DNA of 64,000 bases from Catenulispora acidiphila DSM 44928 (lineage in GTDB: Bacteria > Actinomycetota > Actinomycetes > Streptomycetales > Catenulisporaceae): the NCBI RefSeq assembly GCF_000024025.1, contig NC_013131.1:3162001-3226000 (forward strand), written 5' to 3'. A model generated the notes under the pieces. The model was given only the letters and a program-made list of their open reading frames with translations. It was not told the origin of the DNA and searched no databases. Each line of letters begins with the position of its first letter. Within the stretch, counting starts at the first letter, position 1. Shown one piece after another: positions 15,997 through 24,401 of the stretch. The position numbers and the translations under genes are program-made.

Positions 15997-18507
15997 ATGC
16001 CGCCGCCGCACAGCGCCGCGCCGGTCGTCGCCGCGCCGATCGCGCCTGCCGGACCGATTGCGCCCGCCGCACCGGTCGCCGCCGGACCGATTGCGCCTGC
16101 CGCACCGGTCGCCGCCGGACCGATCGCGCCTGCCGGACCGATCGTCGCCGCGCCGATCGCGCCCGCCGCCTCGACCGCCGCCGCGCCGATCGCGCCCGCA
16201 CCGACGCTCTCGCCGACGACCTCGCCGACCACCTCGCACTGGGGCGCGTTCAGCGTGCGCCCCGACGCCGAGGCCGATGGCGGGATCGCGGTGCTCCCAC
16301 ATCCCGCGGACCCGGCGCCTTCCCCGTTGCTCGCGAACGTCCCGGGAGCGCTGCGCCACCGCACCAGGGTTCGCCGGCCCGCGGTCCGACGCGGCTGGCT
16401 GGAGCGCGGACCCGGCCCGGATTCGCGGCGCGGCCGGGAGGCGTTCGTCGAAGTCGGCTGGGACGAGGCGCTGGATCTGGCCGCCGCCGAGGTGGACCGG
16501 GTGCGCACCGGGCCCGGTCCGCGGGCGGTGTTCGGCGGCTCGTACGGGTGGGCGAGCGCCGGCCGCTTCCACCACGCGCAAAGCCAGGTGCACCGGTTCC
16601 TGAACCTGGCCGGCGGGTTCACCGCCTCGCGCAACTCCTACAGCCTGGGGACCTCGCTGGTCGTGCTCCCGCACATCGTCGGCGACGCCGAAGCGGTGCT
16701 GCGTGCCGGATCGTCCTGGCCGACCATCACCGAGAACACCGAGCTGGTCCTCGCCTTCGGCGGCATCCCGGCCAAGAACGTGTTCGTCACTCCCGGCGGC
16801 GTCACCCGGCACGTCACACCCGGGGCGCTGGAGGCGCTGTCCGCCCACATCGCCCTCATCAGCCCGCTGCGCGCCGACCTGCCGGACGGTCTGGACGCCA
16901 CCTGGTATCCGATCGCCCCGGCCACCGACGTCGCCCTGATGCTGGCTCTGGCGCACACCCTCATCGTCGAGGACCTGCACGACCGCGCGTTCCTGGACCG
17001 GTACACCGTCGGCTTCGCAGAGTTCGAACACTACGTGCGCGGCGGCGACGGGACGCCGAAGGACGCCGCCTGGGCCGCCGCGCTCTGCGGTATCGACGCC
17101 GCGGACATCAGAGCTCTGGCACGCCGGATGGCCGCCTCGCGCACCCTGATCACCGTCACCTGGTCCCTGCAGCGGATCCAGCACGGCGAGCAGCCGGTGT
17201 GGGCCGCGATCGCCCTGGCCGCGCTCCTGGGCCAGATCGGCCTGCCCGGCGGCGGCTTCGGCCACGGCTACGGCAGCATGGGCGACGTCGGCGACCACGG
17301 CCCGCAGCGGCGGCTCCCGTACCTGCCCCAGGGCCGCAACCCCGTGGCCGAGTACATCCCGGTCGCACGGATCGCCGACATGCTCCTGAACCCCGGCGCC
17401 GACTACGACTACAACGGCGCGCGCCGGACCTACCCCGACATCCGCCTCGTGTATTGGGCAGGCGGCAATCCGTTCCACCACCATCAAGACCTCGGGCGGC
17501 TGCGCCGAGCCTTCGCCCGACCCGACACCGTCATCGTCCACGAGCCCTTCTGGACCGCCACCGCGCGGCACGCGGACATCGTCTTCCCCGCCACGACACC
17601 CCTGGAGCGCGAGGACCTCGGCGGCGGACGCCGCGACACCCACCTGATCGCGATGCACCAGGCCGTCGCCCCGGTCGGCGAAGCACGCGATGACTATGCG
17701 ATCTTGTCCGATCTCGCCGCGCGGCTCGGATTCGGCGAAGAGTTCACCGAAGGCCGCACCGCGCGCGAATGGCTGGTCCATCTCTACGAAGGCTGGCGTG
17801 CCGACCTGAGCGCCGAAGGCCATGCCGTCCCGCCTTTCGAAGAGTTCTGGCATGCCGGGGACTACCTCCTGCCGGCCGGACCAAGCCACTTCACCCTGTT
17901 CGAGGATTTCCGCGCCGACCCCGACGCGCACCGGCTGCGCACCCCCAGCGGACGCATCGAGATCGTCTCGGAAACGGTGCGCGGCTTCGGATATCCGGAC
18001 TGTCCGGGGCATCCGGCGTGGCTGGAACCCGATGAACACCCCACCGCCGGCACGCCGCTGGTCCTGATCGCCAACCAGCCCGCCACCCGGCTGCACAGCC
18101 AGCTCGACGTCGGCGCACTGAGTCAGGGCTCGAAGATCCACGGTCGCGAGCCGGTCCGGATCCATCCGGCCGACGCCGCCGCCCGCGGCATCGCCGACGG
18201 CGACCTGGTCCGGATCTTCAACAGCCGGGGCGCCTGTCTGGCCGGGGCGGTGCTCGCCGACGGGCTGCGCCCCGGGGTCGTGCAGCTGCCCACCGGCGCC
18301 TGGTTCGACCCGGTATCAGGGTTCGACGACGAGCCGTGGTGCGCGCACGGCAACCCCAACGTCCTCACCGCGGACATCCCGTCCTCACGGCTGTCGCAGG
18401 GCTGCACCGGCCAGCACGCGCTGGTCGACGTCGAGCGCTTCGACGGCGAACCGCCGCCGGTCACCGTCACCGAACCGCCGGTCCTGCTGCGAAAGGAAGA
18501 TCTGTGA
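15997..18507 (+). CDS. Molybdopterin oxidoreductase, BisC/TorA (DMSO reductase) family
   Basis: An 836-residue molybdoenzyme. The family core begins SHWGAFSVRP (about residue 80), followed by GGSYGWASAGRFHHAQSQ and ASRNSYSLGTSLVVLP, where Ser216 sits at the molybdenum ligand position of DMSO and biotin sulfoxide reductases. The bis-MGD contacts continue with WSLQRIQHGEQPVWA and YWAGGNPFHHHQDL, and the C-terminal domain (NQPATRLHSQLD) is complete. There is no Tat signal and no N-terminal [4Fe-4S] domain, so a cytoplasmic sulfoxide or N-oxide reductase is likely. The first 75 residues are an Ala/Pro repeat. The gene is 6 bp after the LLM gene and overlaps the next by 4 bp. Confidence 0.9.
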   Translation: MPPPHSAAPVVAAPIAPAGPIAPAAPVAAGPIAPAAPVAAGPIAPAGPIVAAPIAPAASTAAAPIAPAPTLSPTTSPTTSHWGAFSVRPDAEADGGIAVLPHPADPAPSPLLANVPGALRHRTRVRRPAVRRGWLERGPGPDSRRGREAFVEVGWDEALDLAAAEVDRVRTGPGPRAVFGGSYGWASAGRFHHAQSQVHRFLNLAGGFTASRNSYSLGTSLVVLPHIVGDAEAVLRAGSSWPTITENTELVLAFGGIPAKNVFVTPGGVTRHVTPGALEALSAHIALISPLRADLPDGLDATWYPIAPATDVALMLALAHTLIVEDLHDRAFLDRYTVGFAEFEHYVRGGDGTPKDAAWAAALCGIDAADIRALARRMAASRTLITVTWSLQRIQHGEQPVWAAIALAALLGQIGLPGGGFGHGYGSMGDVGDHGPQRRLPYLPQGRNPVAEYIPVARIADMLLNPGADYDYNGARRTYPDIRLVYWAGGNPFHHHQDLGRLRRAFARPDTVIVHEPFWTATARHADIVFPATTPLEREDLGGGRRDTHLIAMHQAVAPVGEARDDYAILSDLAARLGFGEEFTEGRTAREWLVHLYEGWRADLSAEGHAVPPFEEFWHAGDYLLPAGPSHFTLFEDFRADPDAHRLRTPSGRIEIVSETVRGFGYPDCPGHPAWLEPDEHPTAGTPLVLIANQPATRLHSQLDVGALSQGSKIHGREPVRIHPADAAARGIADGDLVRIFNSRGACLAGAVLADGLRPGVVQLPTGAWFDPVSGFDDEPWCAHGNPNVLTADIPSSRLSQGCTGQHALVDVERFDGEPPPVTVTEPPVLLRKEDL

Positions 18508-19724
18508 CCACCACGACCACGGACCCCGCGCCGATCCCTCCAGCCGTCGAGCTGATCCCGCCGGCGTTCGACCAGCTCCCCGAGGTGACGGCGTTCCTGG
18601 CCGCACATGCCGAGGAGCACGATCGCCAAGCGTCCTTCCCGTTCGACGGCGTCGAGCGGGTCCACCGTGCCGGACTGCTGACCGCGACGGTCGGCGAACG
18701 CCACGGCGGCGCCGGGGTGCGGCTGGCCGGGACCGTCCGCATCTTGCGCGCCCTGGGCGCCGGCGATCCCTCGGTGGCGCTGGTCTCGGCGATGACCCTG
18801 TTCACCCATGCCCTTCAGGACTCGAACCCGACCTGGCCGCAGGAGTACTACCGCCGGCTGCTGGCCGAATCCTCCGGCGCCCCGGCGCTCGTCAACGCGC
18901 TGCGCGTCGAGCCGGATCTGGGCACCCCGGCCCGCGGCGGGCTGCCGGCCACGACGGCGCGCGCCGACGGCGGGGACTGGGTGCTCACCGGACGCAAGAT
19001 CTTCTCCACCGGCGCGCCCGGCCTTCGCTGGCTGGCGGTGTGGGCGCGGACCGACGAGGAACCGCCCCGAGTCGGCTCGTTCCTAGTCCCGGCCGACACC
19101 GCGGGCTTGAGCGTCGAACCCACCTGGGACCATCTGGGCCTGCGCGCCAGCGGCAGCCACGACGTGATCCTGGACCGGGTCCGGATCCCGCGCGAGGCGA
19201 CCGCCGGCCTGGCCGACCCCGTCGCCGATCCCCGGCGCGACCCGGCGCTGATCGCCTGGAACAACCTCGGGCTCACCGCGCTCTACCTCGGCGTCGCCGA
19301 AGCCGCCCGCGACTGGCTCATCGGCTTCCTGCACGAGCGCACGCCCTCGGCGCTGGGCCGTCCGCTGGCCACGCTGCCCCGTTTCCAGGCCGAGGTCGGC
19401 GAGATCGAGGCCGCGCTGGCCGGCGCGCTCACCCTGGTCGAGGCGCTGGCCGAGCGGGTCGACGCCGGGGACCGGCGGGCCGCCGAGACCAGCGGCGCCG
19501 CCAAGCTGATCGGCACCCGCGCCGCGATCGGCGCGGTCGAGCGGGCCGTCGCGCTGATCGGCAACAACGCCCTGACCCGCCGCAACCCGCTGGAGCGGCA
19601 CCTTCGCGACGTCCTGTGCTCCCGGGTGCACACCCCGCAGGACGACACCATCACCGCCTCGCTCGGCGCCGCCGCCCTGGCCCGCCCCACCGACGACCCC
19701 GCCAAGAACCGCCCCGCTGAATAA
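18504..19724 (+). CDS. Acyl-CoA dehydrogenase-fold flavin monooxygenase (SfnB/DszC-like)
   Basis: A 406-residue protein with the acyl-CoA dehydrogenase fold: N-terminal helices (VERVHRAGLLTATVGERHGG), a middle beta domain (WVLTGRKIFSTGAPGLRWLA) and C-terminal helices (IERAVALIGNNALTRRNPLE in near form). The GRKIFSTGAPG segment is typical of the DszC/SfnB/MsuC branch, which uses reduced flavin to oxygenate sulfur compounds rather than desaturate acyl-CoAs. The position among SsuD-like genes supports that branch. The GTG at 18504 overlaps the molybdoenzyme stop (GTGA). A dehydrogenase role cannot be excluded. Confidence 0.82.
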   Translation: MTTTTTDPAPIPPAVELIPPAFDQLPEVTAFLAAHAEEHDRQASFPFDGVERVHRAGLLTATVGERHGGAGVRLAGTVRILRALGAGDPSVALVSAMTLFTHALQDSNPTWPQEYYRRLLAESSGAPALVNALRVEPDLGTPARGGLPATTARADGGDWVLTGRKIFSTGAPGLRWLAVWARTDEEPPRVGSFLVPADTAGLSVEPTWDHLGLRASGSHDVILDRVRIPREATAGLADPVADPRRDPALIAWNNLGLTALYLGVAEAARDWLIGFLHERTPSALGRPLATLPRFQAEVGEIEAALAGALTLVEALAERVDAGDRRAAETSGAAKLIGTRAAIGAVERAVALIGNNALTRRNPLERHLRDVLCSRVHTPQDDTITASLGAAALARPTDDPAKNRPAE

Positions 19725-19735
19725 GGAGAGATCCC

Positions 19736-20890
19736 ATGCCCGTCGAGTTCATCGGCATGATCGGCACCAAGCCGGGCTCGGAGACGTTCCGCGCCCCCGG
19801 CCCGATCATCGACCCCGACTACACCCGCCGCTTCGCGCGCGCCCACGAGGACGCCGGCTTCGACCGCATCCTCATCGGCTACGGCTCCGGCTTCCCTGAG
19901 GGCAGCCAGGTCGCCGCCTACGCGGCGGCACACACCGAGCGGCTGAGCCTGCTCATCGCGCACCGGCCCGGCTTCGTCGCGCCGACCCTGGCCGCCCGGC
20001 AGTTCGCCACCCTCGACCAGTTCACCGGCGGCCGCGTCGCGGTGCACACCATCACCGGCGGCCACGACACCGAACAGCGCCGGGACGGCGACTACCTGAC
20101 CAAGGACGAGCGCTACGCGCGCACCGAAGAGTATCTCGGCATCCTGCGCCGGACCTGGACCGAGCAGGAGCCCTTCGACCACGAAGGCGAGTACTACCGG
20201 TTCGAGGGCCACCACGCCGAGGTCAAGCCGGTCACCCGGATCCCGCTGTACTTCGGCGGCTCCTCCGAGGCGGCGTACCGGGTCGGCGGCAAGCACGCGG
20301 ACACCTTCGCGCTGTGGGGCGAGCCGCTGGCCGAGACCGCCGAGCAGATCGCCTCGGTGCGCGCCGCGGCGGCCGCCGCCGGGCGGATCGACACGCCGGG
20401 CATCTCCGTGTCCTTCCGACCGATCCTCGGCGCGACCGAGGACCTGGCGTGGGAGCGGGCCGAACGCATCCTGGAGCAGATCAAGGGCGGAGGCGGCGGC
20501 GCGTTCTGGTCGGCGAAGAAGGCGCCGTGGCGCACCCCGGGCCAAGCGCCGGAGAACGTCGGCTCGCAGCGTCTGCTCGCCGCCGCCGAGAAGGGCGACC
20601 GCCACGACCGCGCGCTCTGGACCGCCACGGCCAAGGCCTCCGGCGCCGGCGGCAACTCCACGGCGCTCGTCGGGACGCCGGAGACGGTGGCCCAGGCGCT
20701 CCTGGACTACGTGGACATCGGTGTCACGACCCTGCTCATCCGGGGCTACGACCCGCTGGACGACGCGATCGACTACGGCCGCCACCTCATCCCGCTGGTG
20801 CGCGCGGAGGTCGCCCGGCGTGAGAATCAGGGCTCTGGCACGGCCGGCTCCGCCGCGGCCGAGCCCGTTCTGAGCGGGGCCGCCCGGTGA
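19736..20890 (+). CDS. LLM-class FMNH2-dependent monooxygenase (SsuD-like paralogue 2)
   Basis: A 384-residue luciferase-like enzyme, paralogous to the protein at 14866 (shared blocks VEFIGMIGTKPGSE, IAHRPGFVAPTLAARQFATL, AVHTITGGHDTEQRRDGDYL, GNSTALVGTPETVAQALLDY). The duplication within one operon suggests two related substrates or successive steps. The ATG at 19736 has a strong AAGGAG. The C-terminal tail (about 20 residues, Ala/Gly/Ser-rich) extends past the fold. The stop overlaps the hydrolase start by 4 bp. Confidence 0.88.
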   Translation: MPVEFIGMIGTKPGSETFRAPGPIIDPDYTRRFARAHEDAGFDRILIGYGSGFPEGSQVAAYAAAHTERLSLLIAHRPGFVAPTLAARQFATLDQFTGGRVAVHTITGGHDTEQRRDGDYLTKDERYARTEEYLGILRRTWTEQEPFDHEGEYYRFEGHHAEVKPVTRIPLYFGGSSEAAYRVGGKHADTFALWGEPLAETAEQIASVRAAAAAAGRIDTPGISVSFRPILGATEDLAWERAERILEQIKGGGGGAFWSAKKAPWRTPGQAPENVGSQRLLAAAEKGDRHDRALWTATAKASGAGGNSTALVGTPETVAQALLDYVDIGVTTLLIRGYDPLDDAIDYGRHLIPLVRAEVARRENQGSGTAGSAAAEPVLSGAAR

Positions 20891-21627
20891 CACACAGCTG
20901 GCTTCCCGAAGGCCCGGCCGCCGTCCGCGGCACGGTCGTGATCCTGCCCGGCCGTGGCGAGCACGGCGGCGTGTACGAGCGTTTCGGACGTCGCCTGGCC
21001 TACGACGCCTACGCGGTGCACGCGGTCGATGCCGGTGACGCGGGCGCGACGCTCGCCGAGACGGTGGCCAAACTCGCCGCCGACGCCGTAGGACCGGTGG
21101 TGCTCGCCGGTTCGGACACCGGCGCCCTGCACGCGCTGGCCCTGGCCGTCTCCGGCACCGGGGCGCTCGGCGGCCTGATCCTGGTGGGCCTGCCGGGTCC
21201 GGACCTGCCCGAGGCACCGGCGGACTGGCAGCAGGAGCTCGAAGCCCGCACCGCCTGCCCGACGCACCGGGCCCGCCTCGACGGTGACGCGGACTTCGTC
21301 AGGGGAGCGCTGTCCGAGCCGGTGTCCGCCGAGTTGTCGGCCGTGCTCGGCGATCCGGCGCTGGACGTCCTGACGACGCCCGCGCTCGTCCTGCACGGCG
21401 CGGACGACCGGCTCGCCCCGGCGTCGGCGGCCTCCGCCCTGGCCGACCGGCTGCCCGGCGCCGAACTCGTGCTGGCCCGGACCGCCTCGCACGACGTGCT
21501 CAACGACGCGATCCACCGCACCGTCGCCGCACACGTCGTGCAGTGGCTGGAGCGGCTGCGCGCCGACGGCCCGGCCCGGCCGCTGCTGGCGGTCCGGCCC
21601 GCGGCCGCACCGGCGGCGTCGCGGTGA
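20887..21627 (+). CDS. Alpha/beta hydrolase with Asp in the nucleophile elbow
   Basis: A 246-residue alpha/beta-hydrolase. The oxyanion region is LPGRGEHGGVY (residues 20-30). The nucleophile elbow reads LAGSDTGALHAL, so the Sm-x-Nu-x-Gly position is Asp77 rather than Ser, as in epoxide hydrolases and haloalkane dehalogenases. The acid (HGADDRLAP, Asp173 or Asp174) and base (SHDVLND, His202) are in place. The substrate is unknown. The operon context suggests hydrolysis of an ester, epoxide or thioester-like intermediate of organosulfur breakdown (inference). It is coupled on both sides by GTGA overlaps. Confidence 0.82.
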   Translation: MTHSWLPEGPAAVRGTVVILPGRGEHGGVYERFGRRLAYDAYAVHAVDAGDAGATLAETVAKLAADAVGPVVLAGSDTGALHALALAVSGTGALGGLILVGLPGPDLPEAPADWQQELEARTACPTHRARLDGDADFVRGALSEPVSAELSAVLGDPALDVLTTPALVLHGADDRLAPASAASALADRLPGAELVLARTASHDVLNDAIHRTVAAHVVQWLERLRADGPARPLLAVRPAAAPAASR

Positions 21628-22757
21628 CGACCGACAGCCGCGGTCCCCGTCCTGGCGACGGGGACCGCGGCCCGAGGGTCCACTGGTACCTCCCCACCGC
21701 CGGCGACGGCCGGGACATCGTCGGCTGGGCCCACTCCCGCACCGCGACCGACGACCCGCGCGCCGTCGGCCGCCCGCCGGATCCGGGCTACCTGGCCGAC
21801 GTGGCCCGGGCCGCCGAGCGCCTGGGCTTCGAGTCGGTCCTGACCCCGACCGGGACCTGGTGCGAGGACGCCTGGATCACCACGGCGGCCCTGACCGCGC
21901 AGACCAGTACCCTGACATTCATCGTCGCCCTGCGGCCGGACTCGATCGCCCCCACGCTCGCCGCGCAGATGGCGGCGACCTTCCACCGCCAGTCCGGCGG
22001 CCGGCTGGCGCTGAACATCGTCACCGGTAGCGACGAACAGGAGCAGCGCCGCTTCGGCGACCGGCTCGAGCACGACCGGCGCTATGAGCGCACCGAGGAG
22101 TTTCTCAGGGTACTGCGAGGAGCCTGGGGAGCCGAGCCGTTCGATTTCCGCGGCGAGCACTACGACGTCACCGGCGCGACCGTCGGCCGCCGGCTCGACG
22201 GCCCGCCGCCGACGGTCTACCTCGGCGGCGCCTCGCCTGCGGCGGCGGATGTCTCGGCCCGCCACGCCGACGTCCACCTGGCGTGGGGCGAACCGCCGAA
22301 GGCGGTGGCGGCGCAGCTCGACGGCGTCCGCGAACGCGCCGCCGCACTGGACCGCCCGGCGCCGGAGTTCGGCATCCGGCTGCACGTCATCACCCGCGAC
22401 ACCGCAGCCGAGGCGTGGGCGCAGGCCGACCGCATGTTGGCCGCCCTGGACCCGGAGGCGATCGCCGTGGCCCGCCGCCGCTTCGCCGCCTCGACCTCGG
22501 TGGGCCAGCGCCGGATGACCGCCCTGACCGACGGCGGAGCCGACCGGCTGGAGGTCGCCCCGAATCTGTGGGCGGGCTTCGCGCTGGTCCGCCGCCACGC
22601 CGGTACCGCACTGGTCGGCAGCCACCAGCAGGTCGCCGAGCGGATCGCGGAGTACCGGGCGCTCGGTGTGGAGCACTTCATCCTCTCCGGCCAGCCGCAT
22701 CTGGAGGAGGCGTACACCGTCGGCGAGGAGTTGCTGCCGCTCTTGCGGAAGCTGTAG
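21624..22757 (+). CDS. ssuD: FMNH2-dependent alkanesulfonate monooxygenase
   Basis: A 377-residue protein closely resembling E. coli SsuD along its length. Conserved blocks are WYLPTAGDGRDI, VLTPTGTWCEDAWITTA (Cys80 matching the conserved Cys54 of E. coli), FIVALRPDSIAPTLAAQMAA, NIVTGSDEQEQRRFGD, HLAWGEPPKAVAAQL, FGIRLHVITRDTAAEAW and the end GVEHFILSGQPHLEEAYTVG. It cleaves alkanesulfonates to aldehyde and sulfite with reduced FMN and oxygen. The GTG start overlaps the hydrolase stop. This is the last gene of the organosulfur operon. No SsuABC transporter is present; the Opp-type importer stands in its place. Confidence 0.93.
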   Translation: MTTDSRGPRPGDGDRGPRVHWYLPTAGDGRDIVGWAHSRTATDDPRAVGRPPDPGYLADVARAAERLGFESVLTPTGTWCEDAWITTAALTAQTSTLTFIVALRPDSIAPTLAAQMAATFHRQSGGRLALNIVTGSDEQEQRRFGDRLEHDRRYERTEEFLRVLRGAWGAEPFDFRGEHYDVTGATVGRRLDGPPPTVYLGGASPAAADVSARHADVHLAWGEPPKAVAAQLDGVRERAAALDRPAPEFGIRLHVITRDTAAEAWAQADRMLAALDPEAIAVARRRFAASTSVGQRRMTALTDGGADRLEVAPNLWAGFALVRRHAGTALVGSHQQVAERIAEYRALGVEHFILSGQPHLEEAYTVGEELLPLLRKL

Positions 22758-22968
22758 ACGCCACCTGTCCGCCAGGCTGAACCAGCAAGCCATCACCCTT
22801 ATCGTGAGACCACCACGCCGAAGAGGTTCCGAGGGCAGGTATGGAACGCGAACTGCTCGACGAGTTCTGGCCGAGTCGGCGCATGTGGTGCTTTGACGAG
22901 ATGTGTAGCCGGCCGCGCGCCGCGCGGCTCATTCATCGGCTGTCCCTCTCTCCCTTAAGGAAGCACCC

Positions 22969-23457
22969 ATGTCCGTCACCGAGCAATATCTGCTGAACAA
23001 TGAGGCCTACGCCGCCGCCTTCACCGGTCCGCTGCCGCTGCCGCCTTCCGGCCAGGTGGCCGTTGTCGCCTGCATGGACGCCCGGCTCAACGTCTACGCG
23101 ACCCTGGGCTTGAAGGACGGTGAGGCGCACGTCATCCGCAACGCCGGAGGCGTGATCACCGAGGACGCGATCCGGTCCCTGGCGATCAGTCAGCGACTGC
23201 TGGGCACGCGCGAGATCATCCTGATCCACCACACCGACTGCGGCATGCTGACGTTCACCGACGATGTCTTCAAGCAGCAGATCCAAGATGAGATCGGCAT
23301 CAAACCCGCCTGGTCCGCCGAAGCGTTCAGCGACCTGGACGACGACGTGCGCCAGTCCGTCAGGCGCATCCAGGCCAGCGCGTTCATCCCGCACACCGAT
23401 GCCGTACGCGGCTTCATCTTCGACGTCGCCACCGGACGGCTGAACGAAGTGAAGTAG
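22969..23457 (+). CDS. Beta-class carbonic anhydrase-like protein
   Basis: A 162-residue beta-carbonic anhydrase. Zinc ligands Cys35, His88 and Cys91 and the Asp37-Arg39 dyad are in VVACMDARLN and LIHHTDCGML. The RNAGGVITEDAIRSLAIS helix is intact. This short form is like mycobacterial Rv1284, which is needed in sulfur-poor or acidic settings. It interconverts CO2 and bicarbonate. It lies 211 bp after ssuD with its own AAGGA site and 50 bp before the amino-acid type ABC operon. The gap 22758-22968 holds no gene that I can support. Confidence 0.9.
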   Translation: MSVTEQYLLNNEAYAAAFTGPLPLPPSGQVAVVACMDARLNVYATLGLKDGEAHVIRNAGGVITEDAIRSLAISQRLLGTREIILIHHTDCGMLTFTDDVFKQQIQDEIGIKPAWSAEAFSDLDDDVRQSVRRIQASAFIPHTDAVRGFIFDVATGRLNEVK

Positions 23458-23507
23458 ACAGTCGGCGGCCTTCCGTCTCCGTTCCAGACATCCCGCATGG
23501 AGCTGCC

Positions 23508-24392
23508 ATGTTCCGCCCCACACTCCGTACCGCGCTCGCCCTCGGTGCCGGAGCCGCCCTGGCCCTGGCTGCCGCCGCGTGTTCACCGGCGAGTTCGAAG
23601 CCTGCCGCGACCGGGACGAGTACCGGGTCTGGTGCCCCCGACTGCTCGCCCGCGACCTTGCACCTGGTCGCCAAGGGCACGCTCACCATCGCCACCGACA
23701 CCCCGGCCTACGCGCCCTGGTTCGACAACAACACCCCGTCCGACGGCAAGGGTTTCGAGAGCGCTGTGGCCTACGCGGTCGCCGCGAAGCTCGGCTTCAC
23801 GCAGAGCCAGGTGAAGTGGGTCACCGAGCCCTTCGACAACAGCTACGCGCCGGGCCCGAAGAACTTCGACTTCGACCTGAACCAGATCTCGATCACCGAC
23901 GAGCGCAAGAAGGCCGTGGACTTCTCCTCCGGGTACTACACGGTCACGCAAGGCGTCATCACGTTGAAGACCTCGAAATACGCCGGCGCCACCTCCCTGG
24001 CGGGCTTGAAGCCGGCCAAGATCGGGGTTCAGGTCGGCACCACGAGCATGCAGGCCGTGCAGGGCAAGATCGCGCCCTCGCAGCAGCCTGCCGTGTTCAC
24101 CACCACCGACGACGAGGTCAACGCGCTCAAGAACGGCCAGATCGACGCGCTGGTCACCGACCTGCCGACCGTGTTCTACCTCACCGCCTCCTCGATCGAC
24201 AACGGCAAGGTCGTCGGGCAGTTCGACTACACCGACTCCGGTGTCGAGCAGTTCGGTGCGCTGTTCGCTAAGGGCAATCCGCTGGTCGGCTGCGTCGACG
24301 GCGCCATCGATCAGCTCAAGTCCGGTGGCGAACTGGCCGCGCTCACCACGCAGTGGCTGTCCACGTCCGCGAACGCGCCGAAGCTCGGTTAG
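23508..24392 (+). CDS. ABC transporter substrate-binding lipoprotein, polar amino-acid type
   Basis: A 294-residue lipoprotein with lipobox ALAAAAC (Cys25) and SBP family 3 fold: KGTLTIATDTPAYAPWFDNN, the KGFESAVAYAVAAKLGF helix, DFDLNQISITDERKKAVDFS and VQVGTTSMQAVQGK. Family 3 proteins bind polar amino acids, including cystine; the ligand here is not readable. It begins a three-gene importer operon after the carbonic anhydrase gene. Given the sulfur genes upstream, a cystine or sulfur-amino-acid ligand is possible, but no Cys-type leader peptide precedes it. Confidence 0.9.
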   Translation: MFRPTLRTALALGAGAALALAAAACSPASSKPAATGTSTGSGAPDCSPATLHLVAKGTLTIATDTPAYAPWFDNNTPSDGKGFESAVAYAVAAKLGFTQSQVKWVTEPFDNSYAPGPKNFDFDLNQISITDERKKAVDFSSGYYTVTQGVITLKTSKYAGATSLAGLKPAKIGVQVGTTSMQAVQGKIAPSQQPAVFTTTDDEVNALKNGQIDALVTDLPTVFYLTASSIDNGKVVGQFDYTDSGVEQFGALFAKGNPLVGCVDGAIDQLKSGGELAALTTQWLSTSANAPKLG

Positions 24393-24401
24393 CCTCGCTC
24401 C

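Noticed and set aside
14869-18165. A 1,098-codon open frame on the minus strand
   Set aside because: It is antisense to the LLM and molybdoenzyme genes, whose protein families are clear. Long antisense frames are a by-product of third-position GC bias.
22839-22992. Short frame MERELLDEFWPSRRMWCF after ssuD
   Set aside because: It runs into the carbonic anhydrase start, has only a weak ribosome site and resembles no family.
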